A stretch of DNA of 61,190 nucleotides from Candidatus Aminicenantota bacterium (GCA_026393835.1 JAPKZK010000129.1:1-61190); one strand, 5' to 3'. Counted from the first letter of the stretch, positions 9,701 through 18,952 are shown. Translations and numbers: made by a program. Notes: generated by a model from the letters alone, not told the origin.

Positions 9701-9992
9701 TGGGAAGGATGATGATTAAAAAAGGTGCGGAACACAGATTCCACACTTTTCGATGAATTTGCCTGGCCGCATTTTCGGTTCCGGCCTCGGCCAAATAGAC
9801 GGCAGGCGCTGGTATATAATGATTTTCCAATGATTCCGGGGCCCTCCTGAAAACATATATCCCATCTACGCCGAGATTCGCGGCGCTTCGGAACATATAA
9901 GCCGTTTCCGGGGAATGGGGATTATTCATCCGCCAATAATACGGAGACACATCATAGCCCATTTTTTGCGTCAATGAAGCCAGTGAAATCAT
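6747..9992 (-). CDS. Eco57I-like adenine DNA methyltransferase (type IIG-like restriction-modification protein)
   Basis: 1081 residues. The SAM-binding motif I is LDPACGSGIFLV and the catalytic N6-adenine motif IV is IIGNPPWVM (NPPW), at about residues 345 and 455, in the gamma/Eco57I order. Before these come about 330 residues with AGTENAARQIHRKVWN and PFLIIILPNQVRVYTGF, which resemble an N-terminal nuclease-like domain. After motif IV come TRD-like sequences (SAPVNNNENTRSLKALS, AYILFFHTPEWGVFRHAKK) and a charged coiled region (EEVVEIEKEEITKLI). Type IIG enzymes combine cleavage, methylation and recognition in one chain, which fits, but a BREX- or DISARM-like methylase cannot be excluded. 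No separate endonuclease or specificity gene is adjacent. Confidence 0.85.
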   Translation of the reverse strand: MISLASLTQKMGYDVSPYYWRMNNPHSPETAYMFRSAANLGVDGIYVFRRAPESLENHYIPAPAVYLAEAGTENAARQIHRKVWNLCSAPFLIIILPNQVRVYTGFNYSEENEDEGVLDEIKNLEELNRLLKDLNATAIDTGLVWKSQYAKKLDLSQRVDSCLLKNIDQLGEALTRQGGLKDELANTLIGKYIYLRYLRDRGILKNEWMLQNHIHPDGVFSLNASVKELEKLINVLEKRFNGKIFPINFKAEETLTDKHVQWVAAIFSGAEIVNKESTPEIVLQLHLPFKAYDFEYIPVETLSSIYEQFISDRKNKGAVYTPEALADYLIAEMESVKPLEHGLKILDPACGSGIFLVLIFRLLIEKEIHQLGRKLNAQELLDLLEESIYGVEREPDACYVAEFSLILTLLHYLEPRDLQNLDFRFPALHNRQIFESDFFDFESKESNANFWAKDLTFDWIIGNPPWVMLKKEDKKKENALAYAWMNTPSHKKKYPVGDYQAAEAFSWLVTKLFRDNAIAGLILPATSLFNIKAHLYRQRFFSEHEILKVTNYANLRETIWGKRETKEKKNKPTLPPAVLIYRHAPQGREKKDIIHYSPFEVNQLIDTGDKHWVITINENEIKTLSPYEAEKGETLYWKLALWGNHIDKRIIESIKYTFPKTLMKLCKDNKYFFFQGPELRFKEDELKPLEMLIGKKQFDTDSMRKSLSRYSIPSDALSPIPEERCYIRRGEETGLKLTVAPHIILSSSWMSFIIYSDQDFVIPPRQIGISAPVNNNENTRSLKALSIYLNSSLVAYILFFHTPEWGVFRHAKKVTINDVRELPVPEFTPEQVDKLARLQEEVVEIEKEEITKLISTLQKNRLPAHLLSSNRDRDESNLPANLTPGEKEIIEREIIRIRKELQGKIDDNIFSMLGIPRHMRQVVDEFFQFRLPLDTPSQRNIPVRKPTAEQLEDYARELKYDLEDFLSGQAFITVKVIHSDDLIECIVEVIEKGVPIPIAEPIVEKGNNTMAKLLAEVADNLRWQVSQWVYIRRGLRLFDGPRIHLYKPPRIIDWTRTQARMDGNDIIGALIPHHDDYLLAN

Positions 9993-10080
9993 TCTCTTAT
10001 TCCTGCCGCTGCTTGATGTTTTTCCTGAAGTTCATGGCTTTCATTATATCATAATGGGATATTCCTGGCTATAATTTTAG

Positions 10081-10126
10081 AAGTTTTTGGCCCCACCTTT
10101 TTTCAAAAAGGTGGGCCGTCGGAGAC
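10081..10126. repeat. Hairpin repeat, divergent third copy
   Basis: CCCACCTTTTT at 10092-10102 pairs with AAAAAGGTGGG at 10105-10115. The left flank AAGTTTTTGG and right flank CCGTCGGAGACAA correspond to the flanks of the hairpins at 34943-34972 and 47305-47334 (GCCGCCGGAGGCAA on the right). It lies between divergent genes. Confidence 0.6.
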
Positions 10127-10162
10127 AACCCTCTTTCGGGGCCTTTCCTCACAGGGAAGTGT

Positions 10163-10191
10163 TTGCATTTTTACCTGGAATACGCTACAAT
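10163..10191 (+). promoter_or_regulatory. Sigma-70 type promoter for the AAA-PD-(D/E)XK gene
   Basis: TTGCAT (10163-10168), 17-bp spacer, TACAAT (10186-10191). The start codon at 10245 has AGGAG 7 bases upstream, so the leader would be about 45 bases. Confidence 0.5.
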
Positions 10192-10244
10192 ACCAATACG
10201 CTTGATAATAACCCGATAGGGTAAAAAAAGCGTAGGAGTACCTT

Positions 10245-11783
10245 ATGAACAAATTTTTTAATACTGCCGGGCTTTGTTCTACCGACAAGCATTATATGGT
10301 AGACCCGTTAAAGCGTTTAGCAATGATAGAAAACTTGATAAATAAAGAATTCTATTTTGTGATCCATGCCCCCCGTCAATCCGGGAAAACCACTTACCTC
10401 CATGCATTAACGCGAAAACTCAATGGGGATGGAAAATATATTGCTTTAGTCACTTCATTTGAAAGGGCGGGTTTTTCGTCAATTACGATGGATAAAGCCA
10501 ATGAAACCCTTATTGACAGTTTATATCAAGCCTCTTTCGCGCAGCTCCCCGAAATATACAGACCTGAAAACCCTAAAGGAAAAGAATACCTGGATTTAAA
10601 AGTTTATCTCCATAACTGGGCCAGGAATCAAACAAAGCCCATTGTTCTTTTAATCGATGAAATCGATTCCTTAATGGATGATGTCCTGGTGGCCATGCTG
10701 CGTCAATTAAGAGACGGTTATCAAAGCAGACCGAAACATTTTCCTTCCTCCGTTGCGTTAGTCGGACTAAGGGACATACGGGATTATAAAGCCAGGATAA
10801 AAGAAGGCCGTGAATCAATGGGAACCGCCTCACCCTTTAATATTATCTCGGACTCCCTGACGTTAAAAAATTTCAAAAAGGAAGAAGTCTTCGATTTATT
10901 AGACCAACATACCCAGGCCACGGGCCAGGAGTTCCCCGGCGAAGTGAAAGATGAAATTTTTCGGTTATCCGGCGGACAACCCTGGTTAACCAATGCCCTG
11001 GCACGCCAGATCGTGGAGTATATACTGGAAGACGACTTCACCCGAAAAATTACCCCGGAAATTGTCACCGAAGCTAAAAAAGAACTGATCCTACGCCGTG
11101 ATACCCACCTGGATTGCTTGATCGATAAATTAAATGAGGAGAGAGTTAAAACCGTCGTCCAGGCGATTATTAATGGGGATAATATCATCTTCGACAAACT
11201 GGACGACACCGTTTCATATGTCAGGGACCTGGGTATCGTTTCGCAAACGTCCCCATTAAAGTTCGCAAACCCCATTTATGCGGAGATCATACCTCGGATA
11301 ATGGCGTTATCTTTCCAGGATTCATTACCGGAAGAAATTGAACAATCAAAGTTTGTGGATCAAACCGGCGCACTGGATATGGAAAAACTATTGAAGAGTT
11401 TCCAGGTCTTTTATCAACGAAACTCCCAGGCCTGGTTGAACCGTTATGAATACAAAGAATCGGCGCATCATCTCTTATTAATGGCTTTCTTACAGCGAAT
11501 CGTAAACGGCGGGGAAATCGTCCGCGAAATGGCCGTCGGCAATGGCCGCCTCGACATGCTGGTTAAATTCAAAAAACAGGAATTCGCCCTGGAAATAAAA
11601 ATTAAACGGGATAATATCTCCATCGAAGAAGGAAAAGAGCAATTGTCAAATTACCTGGACCGGTTAGGATTAGTGGAAGGATACCTGGTCATCTTTGATC
11701 CCGGCAAGAAAAAATGGGAACAAAAGATTTATTACAAAGATGAAATCCATAACAATAAAAAAATCATTATGGTAGGGATGTAG
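10245..11783 (+). CDS. AAA-like ATPase with C-terminal PD-(D/E)XK nuclease domain
   Basis: 512 residues. The Walker A is HAPRQSGKTTYL at about residue 45; Walker B is IVLLIDEIDSL at about 130. This is the AAA_35/AAA-ATPase_like layout with an N-terminal TDKHYMVDPLKR lead-in. The last 90 residues contain NGRLDMLVKF, then EFALEIKIKRD: a PD-(D/E)XK core (D...E-I-K). The composite resembles the AAA-ATPase plus PDDEXK_9 proteins common in Bacteroidetes and other accessory-rich genomes, whose function is unproven. It is monocistronic with its own promoter and a good ribosome site, and converges on the M14 peptidase gene. The fragment at 3-308 is a relative. Confidence 0.85.
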   Translation: MNKFFNTAGLCSTDKHYMVDPLKRLAMIENLINKEFYFVIHAPRQSGKTTYLHALTRKLNGDGKYIALVTSFERAGFSSITMDKANETLIDSLYQASFAQLPEIYRPENPKGKEYLDLKVYLHNWARNQTKPIVLLIDEIDSLMDDVLVAMLRQLRDGYQSRPKHFPSSVALVGLRDIRDYKARIKEGRESMGTASPFNIISDSLTLKNFKKEEVFDLLDQHTQATGQEFPGEVKDEIFRLSGGQPWLTNALARQIVEYILEDDFTRKITPEIVTEAKKELILRRDTHLDCLIDKLNEERVKTVVQAIINGDNIIFDKLDDTVSYVRDLGIVSQTSPLKFANPIYAEIIPRIMALSFQDSLPEEIEQSKFVDQTGALDMEKLLKSFQVFYQRNSQAWLNRYEYKESAHHLLLMAFLQRIVNGGEIVREMAVGNGRLDMLVKFKKQEFALEIKIKRDNISIEEGKEQLSNYLDRLGLVEGYLVIFDPGKKKWEQKIYYKDEIHNNKKIIMVGM

Positions 11784-11846
11784 AGTTTTACCAGTTTTCC
11801 GGAACAGTCAAGAAGGGTTCCCTTTAACGGTTTTATATTACCACCG

Positions 11847-14549
11847 TTATTTTTCCAATAAAATCGAATTAAACAACAATTTGAAAGTCCCATCGGTAGA
11901 TGCACGAAACTGGGGCGCAAAACCAAATAACACCAATTGCCCTTTATTCTTCTTGAACCACACCAACGCCGTTTGATCCGCTACCTTCTCTTGCTTTTCA
12001 CAATAACCGCTGAGCAGAATATTTTTCTCCGGGAACTTGCCAATCACCCGGCGGTCCATATCAAATTTGGGGACGCGCGTACGAAAAACCGGCTCGCCGC
12101 GGAAAAACACCCCGGCCTCATCCGGCATTCCCAATGTAATAGGGTGATCTTTAAGAAATGATACCTTCATCAACGAACCCGGACAATACAAGCCATCTTT
12201 CTTAAGCTGGTCCGAAATATCCAACACCGGCAGCAGGAATTCTTCCTTTTCCCCTTCCTTTTGTACAGGCGGAATCTCCAGGGGACCCATAAAAATTCCC
12301 GTCGAGCGTCCCCATGAAACGATAATACCGCCATTGTCCAGGAAAGACATTAACCGGCCCAACCCGTTCTTCCCCATCCCTTTTGCATATTGGGGGGGAT
12401 AGTTGGAATCCTCGTAATCGTCGTCCCGGTCCTTCTGCTTTCCTTCCATGAGCTGGATTTTTTGGGTATCCGGGAACAATAAAACATCGAAATTTTTTAC
12501 AAAATCCATTTTCTCAAATTCACCCGGATGAACTACCACGTATGGGATATAATAGGAATCCAGGATAAACCGCGTCCAACCGGCGTCCATATCATGGAAA
12601 TAAGTTTCCACCAAACCGATGCGCGGTACTTTCAAGGGGATCGAATCCTGCGTCTCGGGGCGGAGCGGCTCCGCCAGGATTTTAGGGGAAACCGTCAACT
12701 GCCGGAGCATCTCATCCATGGCGCCTTTTTTGTTTTCATCGCGATATACGATAAAACTGCCCACGGGGAATTCCACTCCGTCCACCACCGCTGCTTTTTT
12801 TAACCGTTCAACTCTTAAACCTTTGGACATTGCCAGGAAAGCGACTTTAAAACTTTCATTATGATTCACGGTAAACAGCGCGGCCCAATAATTTTGGGGA
12901 ACCGGGTCAGCGAGAGCAAGCGTAAAAGGTCCGGCGATTTTTTCCAGCAGCGCGTCGAAATTCCCGGGCACAGCTTCTTTTCGATCCACTTCCACCGCGG
13001 AAACTCCTTTATGCAGCGGCAGCGACCAGGTGGTGATGTCGTAAGGTTTCATGATCAGGCCATCCGGCGTGTAATGGCGCAGGGGGTATTCCTGGGCTTC
13101 CATGACTTCTTTGATGAAAGGCCGGAAAGGCTGCGAAAGTGGTACGACGATATCTCCTTTGGCATAGTTGCGATTGTCTATCGCTGCCGGGGCAGTGAGA
13201 CGATAAACTTCGATGCCGTGCTCTTTGAGCAGGTTTACCAGGCTCACCAACTGGCTTCGATCGCGCTGGTTTAAGGGGAGAATATAATAAAAGGGCGGGA
13301 TGGTTTTGCCGTTATTCACTTCTTTGCGACACAGGTCGTTTCGATACAACAGGATATCTTGACGGTAGTTGGAAGCTGTTTTAAGAATCGACATGGTGGA
13401 GGTAATTTCGTATTGCACCAGGTCCCCCAGTCGCCACCACCCGCCGGGCCAGGGCAAGGGCATGTTGATGCTCTTTTTATATTCCGAAAGTCCTTTGCCG
13501 CGCACCCGGATTTCATTGGGTTCGACAAACACCGGGGAAGCGACTTTCGCGCTGGCGCCTTCGGTTAAAAAGCCGATCACGTTTTTCCAGATGCACGTCT
13601 CGGTAGAACCCGGCCAATAGTCGTCGAACAAAAAATTGCGGGCCACACCGGCTTGTCCCTGGCGGTTCATGTCTGTCATCATATTGGCGCCGAACAGGGC
13701 GGCCCAATCCCAGATACCGGCATCGATATTTTCCGCGATGGGATCGTGGGGGGGCGGTATAAAATAACGGACGCCCGTGGAACCCATCTGGTGTTTCTCC
13801 ACCATGACCTGCGGGAACCAATCCAGGTTATAAATGGCGGCTATGGCGCGGGTATCCGATTGGGTAAGGACCACGAAATCGCGGTTGTTGTCGTGGCCGA
13901 CATATTTGTGATATACCCCGGGTAGGGCGCTGCCTTCATATTTGGTTCCTTTATATTTCTTATAATGGTTGACCACCATGTCCATGCCGTCGGGGTTGTG
14001 GTTGGGGACCATCATGTAAACCACATCTTTAAGCCATTCCAGTTTCAGCGGGTCCCGCGTAGTGACCAGGTCATAGGCGATCAGGGCAGACGCCTGGGTG
14101 GGGGCCACTTCCTCGGAATGCATGGACAGCGTGCCCAGGACAAATACTTTTCCTTGTTTAAAAAGGCTTTCCCGTTCCGGTTCGGGGATATTGGGATCAA
14201 GGGCCAGTTTTCGATTGATAACTTTAAGGGCGTCGAGCTCCCGGATGTTTTCTTCGGCGGATATAAATGCGATATACATGGGTTTACCCAGTGGGGATTT
14301 GCCGATCTCCACCAGTTTCAAACGGTCCGAGACGGCATCCACTTTTTGCAGGTAACCGACCAGGGTTTCATAATCGAAGAGCATGTAGTCTGCGCCGGGT
14401 TTGAAACCGAAATATTCTTCAGGGGCCTGGATGGTCTGGGCGTCAGCCTGCGCTGTGAAGCCCATGAATAGGATTACAAACGATAGGAGAAAGGATAAAA
14501 GGGATAATAGAAAACACCGTGATTTTGATTTGATATTTTTACGTGTCAT
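11847..14549 (-). CDS. Secreted M14-family zinc carboxypeptidase
   Basis: 900 residues from the ATG at 14549, chosen because AGGAGA lies 7 bases upstream; the longer frame to 14633 would overlap the next gene. Residues 1-38 are a signal peptide (SLLSFLLSFVILFMGF, then AQADA). The peptidase domain follows: GTLSMHSEEVAPTQ gives the HxxE zinc ligands, VPNHNPDGMDMV and HDNNRDF the substrate pocket, EKHQMGSTG the third zinc ligand. The C-terminal 400 residues have a DVLLFPDTQ... and NGGIIVSWG region resembling a class I glutamine-amidotransferase-like fold, and end in LVLFGFAPQFRAS. Such two-domain M14 proteins are typical of Acidobacteria/Bacteroidetes peptide scavengers. Expected location is the periplasm or outside. 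Confidence 0.88.
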   Translation of the reverse strand: MTRKNIKSKSRCFLLSLLSFLLSFVILFMGFTAQADAQTIQAPEEYFGFKPGADYMLFDYETLVGYLQKVDAVSDRLKLVEIGKSPLGKPMYIAFISAEENIRELDALKVINRKLALDPNIPEPERESLFKQGKVFVLGTLSMHSEEVAPTQASALIAYDLVTTRDPLKLEWLKDVVYMMVPNHNPDGMDMVVNHYKKYKGTKYEGSALPGVYHKYVGHDNNRDFVVLTQSDTRAIAAIYNLDWFPQVMVEKHQMGSTGVRYFIPPPHDPIAENIDAGIWDWAALFGANMMTDMNRQGQAGVARNFLFDDYWPGSTETCIWKNVIGFLTEGASAKVASPVFVEPNEIRVRGKGLSEYKKSINMPLPWPGGWWRLGDLVQYEITSTMSILKTASNYRQDILLYRNDLCRKEVNNGKTIPPFYYILPLNQRDRSQLVSLVNLLKEHGIEVYRLTAPAAIDNRNYAKGDIVVPLSQPFRPFIKEVMEAQEYPLRHYTPDGLIMKPYDITTWSLPLHKGVSAVEVDRKEAVPGNFDALLEKIAGPFTLALADPVPQNYWAALFTVNHNESFKVAFLAMSKGLRVERLKKAAVVDGVEFPVGSFIVYRDENKKGAMDEMLRQLTVSPKILAEPLRPETQDSIPLKVPRIGLVETYFHDMDAGWTRFILDSYYIPYVVVHPGEFEKMDFVKNFDVLLFPDTQKIQLMEGKQKDRDDDYEDSNYPPQYAKGMGKNGLGRLMSFLDNGGIIVSWGRSTGIFMGPLEIPPVQKEGEKEEFLLPVLDISDQLKKDGLYCPGSLMKVSFLKDHPITLGMPDEAGVFFRGEPVFRTRVPKFDMDRRVIGKFPEKNILLSGYCEKQEKVADQTALVWFKKNKGQLVLFGFAPQFRASTDGTFKLLFNSILLEK

Positions 14550-14625
14550 GTAAATCTCCTTAATTTGATTTTCTCTATTATATATCGCCAACATTATATC
14601 TATCATGAGAAAACGGATACAAGGC

Positions 14626-15915
14626 TCAATCATGCTTACAATAGGGACAGGTACGGCCTTTAATCGTGTGGACGCGGTTAAAGATAACGTCCTCCCATTG
14701 GTGGCCGTTTTTACATATCCACCACACCACGTTTTTGTTTACCGTGGATACTTTTTCGGGCGTCAGGCCCCCGTTTTTTTTCGGGTGCCATTCTTGCGCC
14801 AGGTCCGGGTGAAGAATAGCCAGGCTTTCTTTACTGAGGTCTTTCCGGCCGGAGCAATAAGGGCAGCCCCTGCCCTTGTCGTTGGGTCTATTCCGGTTAC
14901 CCACCGAAGCCTGGTATTCATGACCTTTCGGGCACAGCCACCATATTTTTTCGGGCGCATGTGGCCTGACCTTATCCGGGGTCAGGGTCCCATTTTTAAC
15001 CGGGTGCCATTCCTTGACCAATTCCGGGTTTTGGACCAGTAAAGTGAGCGTCTCCTCGATATAAATCCGGCGGCAAGTGGGGCAATTCTGGCTTTTTTCC
15101 ATATAAACGATAATACGCTGAAATTCGTGGCCTTTTTCACAGAGCCACCAGACTTTTTCAGGGCTTTTGGGCTTGAAATCGGTAGGGGGGCGGCCCCCAT
15201 TTTTAGTGGGGTGCCAGAAAGGAACCACTTGCGGGGAAAGAACAGCCAGGTTGTTTGTGCTGTCCAGTTTTTTATCGGAACACCGGGGGCAGTGCCGACG
15301 ATGTTGTCTTGCTACCACCGTGGATTTCCAGTCATGTCCATTGCTGCATTTCCACCATACTTCCGTGCTGCTTTGCGGAGTAACCTGGGTTGGGAGAAGA
15401 GCGCCGTTTTTAGTGGGATGCCACTGGAGTGCCAATTCCGGGTATTTAACCGCCAGGTTATAGGTCGCGGAAGTGCCCCGCCCCGGGTAGCACATAGGGC
15501 AGTGGGGTTTATATCTCATGGAACCGATTGTGGCAAACCATTCATGCCCTTTTTCGCATTTCCACCACACCTTGTTGCCCGATTGTTTGGAAAACTGGTG
15601 CGGGGTCCGGTTGCCGTTTTTCTTCGGATGCCAGAATTTTACTGCATCCGGTTGATCTTCGGCCAGCGTAATCATTTTGGGAAAAGGCTTTGTAATGGGG
15701 GGACAATGGGGACAGACGGCGCCGTCCACCCTATCTTTGACGGTAGCGATCCATTCATGCTTAAGAGAGCATTTCCACCAGACCTGGATATCGTCGGTAG
15801 GTCTGACATCTTGCGGGGTGAGCATTTCATTCTTCTTTGGGTGCCATTCCTTTGCCAGCGAAGGAAATGCTTCTTGTAAACTTAACTTTTTTTTAGGTTT
15901 CATCTTAAATATCAT
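14626..15915 (-). CDS. Six-repeat zinc-ribbon protein (DUF4379-like)
   Basis: 429 residues made of six consecutive units of about 60-70 residues. Each follows the pattern WHPxKNG...P, VWWxCxxGHxW/F/Y and ends in CPxC. The pairs CxxGH and CPxC supply zinc ligands of a treble-clef ribbon. Unit 1 starts near residue 15 (AKEWHPKKNE), unit 6 ends at TCPYCKHD. This is the 'probable zinc-ribbon' family (PF14311), often found in proteins with a Vsr-like nuclease; no nuclease part is present here. The stand-alone array may bind nucleic acid. ATG 15903 is an alternative start; neither has an evident ribosome site. Confidence 0.85.
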   Translation of the reverse strand: MIFKMKPKKKLSLQEAFPSLAKEWHPKKNEMLTPQDVRPTDDIQVWWKCSLKHEWIATVKDRVDGAVCPHCPPITKPFPKMITLAEDQPDAVKFWHPKKNGNRTPHQFSKQSGNKVWWKCEKGHEWFATIGSMRYKPHCPMCYPGRGTSATYNLAVKYPELALQWHPTKNGALLPTQVTPQSSTEVWWKCSNGHDWKSTVVARQHRRHCPRCSDKKLDSTNNLAVLSPQVVPFWHPTKNGGRPPTDFKPKSPEKVWWLCEKGHEFQRIIVYMEKSQNCPTCRRIYIEETLTLLVQNPELVKEWHPVKNGTLTPDKVRPHAPEKIWWLCPKGHEYQASVGNRNRPNDKGRGCPYCSGRKDLSKESLAILHPDLAQEWHPKKNGGLTPEKVSTVNKNVVWWICKNGHQWEDVIFNRVHTIKGRTCPYCKHD

Positions 15916-16124
15916 TATATCATAATCCGGGGTAGATTGAAATCAAGCGAAGGAATGAAGTCCACATGAAATTCCCAGGTTTTTCGTTAAGATTTATAAA
16001 AGTTTACTATTTTTCGAGACAATTTTGTCTTTTTCTTCGCGGTCCTTCGCGTTTAAAGGGTGTCGCCTGTTCGCTACTGACGCCGGGACCTTCGCGGCTA
16101 TTTTCAATGTAGGCAGATTTGAAG

Positions 16125-16691
16125 TTATACAGCCGCGGGCCAGAGCCAGCCGAATGTCGCCGCGGTCGCCAGGGCATAAATCAACCCGTCGAACATCATC
16201 TTAAAGGTTGTACTCCATTTCATTTTGTACCAGATGGAATTATGCAGGAGGGCGAGGGAGTAGCCGGCAAATGCGACGCTGCCCGAAAATCGAAACACGG
16301 CCAGGAAAGGGGCGCCCGGCGCCAGGGCGCGACCGGCGATATAGGCCGCAAAAATACTCACTATCACGTTGTAGACAAACCACAACGTCAGGCTGCCGCC
16401 CATTCCCTGGTTCCCGTTTTTTAACACCGTCATAGAGACCACGGGTCCTTTTTTCATTTTCTCGATGAACTCCGGGCTGCGCATCACTTCCATGCTGCCG
16501 GCGTAGGGCATCATGTAATCCCCGGGAGGAATATCCAGCTTACCGAGCGCCTCCATCGCTTCGTCTTCGGCCGGCACCTTTGCAAAATCGCTGTGATGAT
16601 AAGGGAGAAGCATATGGACGACGGCGCTAATAATGAATGCAAACACTGCCGAAAGCAGTATTGAAAACCATAATGACATAATTGGCGTCAT
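16125..16691 (-). CDS. Membrane protein of unknown function
   Basis: 188 residues. A first membrane helix (SLWFSILLSAVFAFIISAVV) is followed by a soluble loop of about 70 residues (PYHHSDFAKVPAEDEAME... PPGDYMMPYAG). Then three more helices follow (WFVYNVIVSIFAAYIAGRAL, FSGSVAFAGYSLALLH, FDGLIYALATAATFGWLWP). It resembles conserved hypothetical four-helix proteins I cannot name. GGAGG lies 6 bases before the ATG. No operon partners are adjacent. Confidence 0.7.
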   Translation of the reverse strand: MTPIMSLWFSILLSAVFAFIISAVVHMLLPYHHSDFAKVPAEDEAMEALGKLDIPPGDYMMPYAGSMEVMRSPEFIEKMKKGPVVSMTVLKNGNQGMGGSLTLWFVYNVIVSIFAAYIAGRALAPGAPFLAVFRFSGSVAFAGYSLALLHNSIWYKMKWSTTFKMMFDGLIYALATAATFGWLWPAAV

Positions 16692-16911
16692 TTTTTACCT
16701 CCATTTAATTGAGTGTTAAATCATTCTTTTTGATACTGTAGCATAAACAAAAAAAATCTTCAACTGTCTCCAAATTATATTTCCCATACAAATTGAAAGT
16801 ACAACTTGCAATTTGCAAAAAAAACTGTTGAAATTTTACCCATGCACATAAAGCGGTTACAACATGATTGAGGATGAAAAGAGGAACAAGCGAAAGAAGT
16901 CGCCCTCTTCT

Positions 16912-17403
16912 CTATATCCGACTAATATCTATCTCACATAAAAAAACTACATTTATCCCATTCTCTTCCAGTTCGGCTCTGAAATGCCACCATTCACTAT
17001 CCAACGCTTGCAAAACCGGGGGATGCTGGGAATGAGACATCGAAACCGCAATAAATTTACGGTCGGAAGGATCGAAATCCGCAAGACTTTCATCTCCTGG
17101 AAATTCAAGGAAATTTTCGATATCCGATGGAAGAGGTGTTATTTTTACCAATTCACAATGCAGCGGGTTTTTCCTGTTGGTAAGCACCCATTTATAGAAA
17201 AAATCTCCAAAACCCGGCTGACCGGAAGGATTTAAATGTTTTCCATATTCATGGAGAATTCGCCACCCATCGTCCAGGACGACTTTTCCCGCACTTGCAA
17301 TCTCGTGTAACTTATCGGCGCATACCTGGATACACTGGGGCGAAGCCGCTTTATTTTTTTTGTTAGCAACCATCAATACATTGGTATCGACAACAGCAAT
17401 CAT
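16912..17403 (-). CDS. PIN-like domain protein coupled to an AAA ATPase
   Basis: 163 residues. It begins MIAVVDTNVLMVANKKN, the first acidic residue of a PIN fold, and has LADFDPSDRKFIAVSM at about 115-130, supplying the later acidic residues (DPSDRKF is the classic PIN C-terminal motif). It is longer than VapC toxins and has a conserved-looking tryptophan/charged middle region (GDFFYKWVLTNRKNPLHC). One base separates it from the stop of the upstream ATPase, so the two are surely co-translated. PIN proteins are metal-dependent RNases. With an OLD/RecF-like ATPase as partner it is a good candidate effector of a two-gene defence module; that function is inferred. Confidence 0.75.
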   Translation of the reverse strand: MIAVVDTNVLMVANKKNKAASPQCIQVCADKLHEIASAGKVVLDDGWRILHEYGKHLNPSGQPGFGDFFYKWVLTNRKNPLHCELVKITPLPSDIENFLEFPGDESLADFDPSDRKFIAVSMSHSQHPPVLQALDSEWWHFRAELEENGINVVFLCEIDISRI

Positions 17404-17404
17404 T

Positions 17405-18748
17405 TTATAGCCTTGAGGTTCTATTTATTTCCGCCTGGAGTAATGCGTATGAATCGCCTAACTCATCTCCAAAAAAGTCAGGGGGCCAATTGGATATATT
17501 GCCGAATTCATCCATCTGCAACTTTTCCATGGAGGAAGCGTCATTTTCCATTTTACAAAAATACAGGGACACCTGCTCCGAGTCGATTTTTTGCTCGGCA
17601 ATCCTTCGCTGGATACGTCGAAGTAAATGTTCGCTGTGGCTTTCTAAAATTATCTGGATATTCCGTTTTGAAACCACTTCGATAAGCAAGTCGGCCAGTG
17701 CAGCTTGAACCGAAGGATGCAGATGAATTTCGGGCTGTTCGAGAAGTAGGATGGAGTTATTCGGCATATGATAACATAAAACCACCACGGGAAGCACCTG
17801 GGAAACGCCGAAACCCACATCGGTAATAAAAACTTCCGGGCTGGTGGGGTTTTTCTTTACTTTCATTTCATAGTCGCGCCGGTGATTGGCAATCGGTTGA
17901 AGTTTATAAGAATCGATTAATTTCATTTCTTTAAGCCAATGGCTCACTCTTTCTTCAACAGTCGTCCTGGGAACTCCTTTACCAAACGAAATAGGTTTTT
18001 TTGCAGAAGCAAGAAGAGCGGGTATAGCCAATTCACCTTTTCTACCTACATCTTCCGGGCTTTCTTGCGCCCAAAGATAACTCCTGTGGGGGTATTCCCG
18101 CAGCGGCCCAAGATAAGCCATATGTTTAAATAAATACTCGAATGCCAGTACGAATTGATTTAAAAAACCCAGGTTTTGATAGTAGCCGAACACTTCATCC
18201 GGGAAGCCGTAACACTTCACGGGATCAGGAAGTGGCCAGGCTCTTCCCTTGATGCGTTTGGGTATGTAGTTTTTAGAAAGTAATCGATAATCTTGCTTCT
18301 CTTTCTCCATCCCGAAAGCCATTTGGTTTTCGAGGAAATAGGAAAACTTCCGGGTAACAGTCCGGCTGTCTTCTTCGCCAATGCTGGTTTCGAAATGAAG
18401 GTTGCCGGCTTCAAATAATTTTTCATTTTTTTTCTCCGGGTCATTGGCCGTGATATATCCGGATTTGCTAAGTTCCCATGAAAGGCCGATATCGATGAAT
18501 CGCTTGTTATTATGGCCATAAATAATGTCTAAAATATTCCCGAGGTCTGCCAATGAACGGTCATCGCCGGTGTTTAGCGGGCGTTTTCTATCGGTGGATT
18601 CTACTGTTTGTTTTAGCATGAGCAGGGCCTGGAGCAAGCTGGTTTTGCCTGAACTATTAACGCCGAAAAATCCGGTTAATGGAGCCAGATGAACCGGTTT
18701 AGTATCGGCCCACGATTTAAAATTTTTCAAATAAAATTCCGTTAACAT
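17405..18748 (-). CDS. RecF/OLD-like AAA ATPase (DUF3696 type)
   Basis: 447 residues from the ATG at 18748, supported by AGAGGTG about 12 bases upstream; the frame continues further up without a ribosome site. The sequence opens MLTEFYLKNFKSW, then Walker A FFGVNSSGKTSLLQALLML. The C-terminal half has FGVSQVLPVVVLCY (signature region), SILLLEQPEIHLHPSVQ (Walker B, D-loop) and LESHSEHLLRRIQRRI. This is the ABC-type ATPase fold of OLD/RecF-like AAA_21 proteins with a DUF3696-type ending. No TOPRIM domain is visible. It is followed one base later by the PIN gene. Confidence 0.88.
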   Translation of the reverse strand: MLTEFYLKNFKSWADTKPVHLAPLTGFFGVNSSGKTSLLQALLMLKQTVESTDRKRPLNTGDDRSLADLGNILDIIYGHNNKRFIDIGLSWELSKSGYITANDPEKKNEKLFEAGNLHFETSIGEEDSRTVTRKFSYFLENQMAFGMEKEKQDYRLLSKNYIPKRIKGRAWPLPDPVKCYGFPDEVFGYYQNLGFLNQFVLAFEYLFKHMAYLGPLREYPHRSYLWAQESPEDVGRKGELAIPALLASAKKPISFGKGVPRTTVEERVSHWLKEMKLIDSYKLQPIANHRRDYEMKVKKNPTSPEVFITDVGFGVSQVLPVVVLCYHMPNNSILLLEQPEIHLHPSVQAALADLLIEVVSKRNIQIILESHSEHLLRRIQRRIAEQKIDSEQVSLYFCKMENDASSMEKLQMDEFGNISNWPPDFFGDELGDSYALLQAEINRTSRL

Positions 18749-18952
18749 TTTCTTATTAACACCTCTGAAAGAATTATAGCAAATCCCTGGGAATAATTCA
18801 ATGAAACTCCCGGGATAGGCCAGTATACAACTAATTATTAACACAGATTGTTTTTTCTGCTCTTCCGCTCTTCCTCACTTCCGCTCTTCCCTTTTCCTGG
18901 CCATTGCTTTACAGTTTCGGTCATTTGAAATACCACCCTTCCTTACCCTGAA

